The position numbers and the translations under genes were made by a program. The notes beneath the pieces were generated by a model that saw nothing but the letters and a program-made list of their open reading frames with translations, had not been told where the DNA came from and searched no databases. 42,274 nucleotides of DNA, from the NCBI GenBank assembly GCA_018992685.1, contig JACVGT010000006.1:1-42274 (forward strand), written 5' to 3'. The DNA is from Theionarchaea archaeon. GTDB lineage: Archaea > Methanobacteriota_B > Thermococci > Methanofastidiosales > SZ-28-30. The number at the start of each line of letters is the position of its first letter. Position 1 is the stretch's first letter. Shown one piece after another: positions 42,270 through 42,274 of the stretch.

Positions 42270-42274
42270 GAGTC

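Noticed and set aside
1..42274. tRNA, rRNA, CRISPR array, insertion sequence
   Set aside because: I looked for T-loop words such as GTTCGAATC on both strands, for regularly spaced repeats and for transposase motifs, and found none that hold up. The only mobile element supported is the intein.

Overview
The window is archaeal. It carries an archaeal-type EF-1alpha gene followed by ribosomal protein S10, an MCM helicase, a GINS subunit of the Psf2/Psf3 type, Sep-tRNA:Cys-tRNA synthase, and the tetrahydromethanopterin enzyme methenyl-H4MPT cyclohydrolase. Many genes have a BRE/TATA element about 25-35 bases upstream of the start, and several look leaderless. SepCysS, Mch and an H4MPT/F420-type glutamate ligase point to a methanogen-related euryarchaeal lineage (methanogens, Archaeoglobi, Syntropharchaeia/ANME-like or other uncultured Euryarchaeota). 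No methane-forming gene is in view, so methanogenesis cannot be claimed and I do not name a taxon.

Bases 1-7500 hold housekeeping genes. The end of the str-type operon (EF-1alpha, S10) is followed by a convergent DUF1177 gene. Then comes a regulator plus a tightly coupled early mevalonate operon: HTH regulator, HMG-CoA synthase, thiolase, DUF35 protein and HMG-CoA reductase. The thiolase lacks its nucleophilic cysteine and one active-site histidine. Bases 7500-13040, on the minus strand, carry MCM with a 414-residue intein, Gins23 and SepCysS. Bases 13160-18570 carry a carboxyltransferase, a possible PATAN/DUF4388-like protein, and a coupled Mch / MetE-like / ATP-grasp ligase operon. A gene-free stretch (18610-19280) has an orphan TATA box and several hairpins.

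Bases 19290-30330 are dominated by envelope genes: a fibronectin-III-like surface protein (paired with an AlaX-like editing protein), an ABC exporter, a molybdopterin-domain lipoprotein, a DUF4350/TPR-like anchored protein, a CPBP protease, a LysE-type exporter and a site-2-type protease. Several have short leader ORFs that end at or just past the main start codon.

Bases 28896-36214 contain the most unusual arrangement. A ~265-base block containing promoter, leader ORF, hairpin and Shine-Dalgarno is present twice, once before the site-2-type protease and once before a secreted 1849-residue RHS/YD-repeat protein. This suggests the two are co-regulated. From about 36.2 kb to the end the DNA is visibly AT-richer. 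It holds an unknown plus-strand gene and a three-gene minus-strand operon led by a 1268-residue PDDEXK nuclease-STAND NTPase protein, most likely an Avs-like antiviral defence system with two unrecognised partners.
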